From: an uncultured bacterium
GTDB lineage: Bacteria > UBP6 > UBA1177 > JAKLFG01
DNA length: 5,578 bases
Reading direction: 5' to 3'
NCBI GenBank assembly: GCA_938048925.1
Contig: CALITV010000177.1
Span: 1 to 5,578, forward strand
In this document: piece by piece, positions 5,430 through 5,578 of the stretch
How positions within the stretch are numbered: the first letter of the stretch is position 1
Layout: every line of letters starts with the position of its first letter
Notes under the pieces: generated by a model
Seen by the model: the letters and a program-made list of their open reading frames with translations, nothing else
What the model was told of the DNA's origin: nothing
Database searches by the model: none
Position numbers and translations under genes: made by a program

Positions 5430-5578
5430 ATGCTCACCATTACAAAAGACAATTTCTCCAGAGAAATCGAACAATTTTCCGATGTCGTTCTGGTTGATTT
5501 CTGGGCTCCGTGGTGCGGCCCCTGCCGCATGATTGCGCCGATCCTCGAGGAAATCGCCACCAAGGATTTCTCGGGAGA
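5430..5578 (+). CDS. trxA: Thioredoxin (5' part, cut by window end)
   Basis: The first 49 residues of a thioredoxin are visible. The protein reduces disulfides in cytoplasmic proteins and is recycled by thioredoxin reductase. The redox motif WCGPC is at residues 28-32, preceded by VLVDFWAP (20-27) containing the buried Asp23 of the family (Asp26 in E. coli) and followed by [11 protein letters not shown]. There is no signal peptide, so it is a cytoplasmic form and not a periplasmic TlpA- or Dsb-type protein. AAAGGAG at 5418-5424, starting at the last base of the upstream TGA, gives a 5-nt spacing to the ATG. The 11-nt gap to the preceding exported-protein gene indicates cotranscription from the TTGCCA/TATAAT promoter. 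About half of the gene lies outside the window. Confidence 0.95.
   Translation, partial: MLTITKDNFSREIEQFSDVVLVDFWAPWCGPCRMIAPILEEIATKDFSG

Overview
The window looks like a piece of chromosome from a diderm (Gram-negative type) bacterium. The evidence is a lipoprotein signal with a lipobox, several other Sec-exported proteins, sigma70-like promoters and a tRNA with an encoded CCA. Large secreted proteins built from short Cys-rich modules, calcium-binding Asp repeats and a von Willebrand A domain are typical of Myxococcota and other former Deltaproteobacteria, and also of several uncultured phyla. The order ispE / tRNA-Gln is, from general knowledge, a recurring deltaproteobacterial-type arrangement in which prs often follows. 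The phylum is an inference; the sequence alone does not settle it.

Left part (1-1448, minus strand): a housekeeping cluster read right to left, coaD (coenzyme A synthesis), ispE (MEP isoprenoid pathway), tRNA-Gln(TTG). coaD and ispE overlap by 4 bases (ATGA). Only 9 bases separate the ispE stop from the tRNA, so all three are probably on one transcript driven by a strong promoter (TTGACA / TATGAT) at 1487-1516.

Middle (1449-1597): a compact divergent promoter region. The coaD promoter and a plus-strand promoter (TTGATT / TATACT) stand back to back, with their -35 boxes 15 bp apart.

Right part (1598-5578, plus strand): three genes for exported proteins and the start of a thioredoxin gene. 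The first (684 aa) is a lipoprotein with two tandem six-Cys modules, a Thr/Asp/Glu linker, thrombospondin-type-3-like calcium-binding repeats, a vWA domain with a MIDAS motif and a beta-rich C-terminus. The second (348 aa) is a secreted protein with 31 cysteines after its signal peptide and a short C-terminal tail ending Gly-Cys-Ser-Leu-Ile-Leu-Leu. The third (176 aa) is a small exported protein of unknown function with its own near-consensus promoter. It is followed after 11 bases by trxA, which runs off the window.

The two Cys-rich genes look like envelope or surface components (adhesion, metal-dependent binding or matrix). No known named system could be recognised from them, and they are the most novel part of the window.
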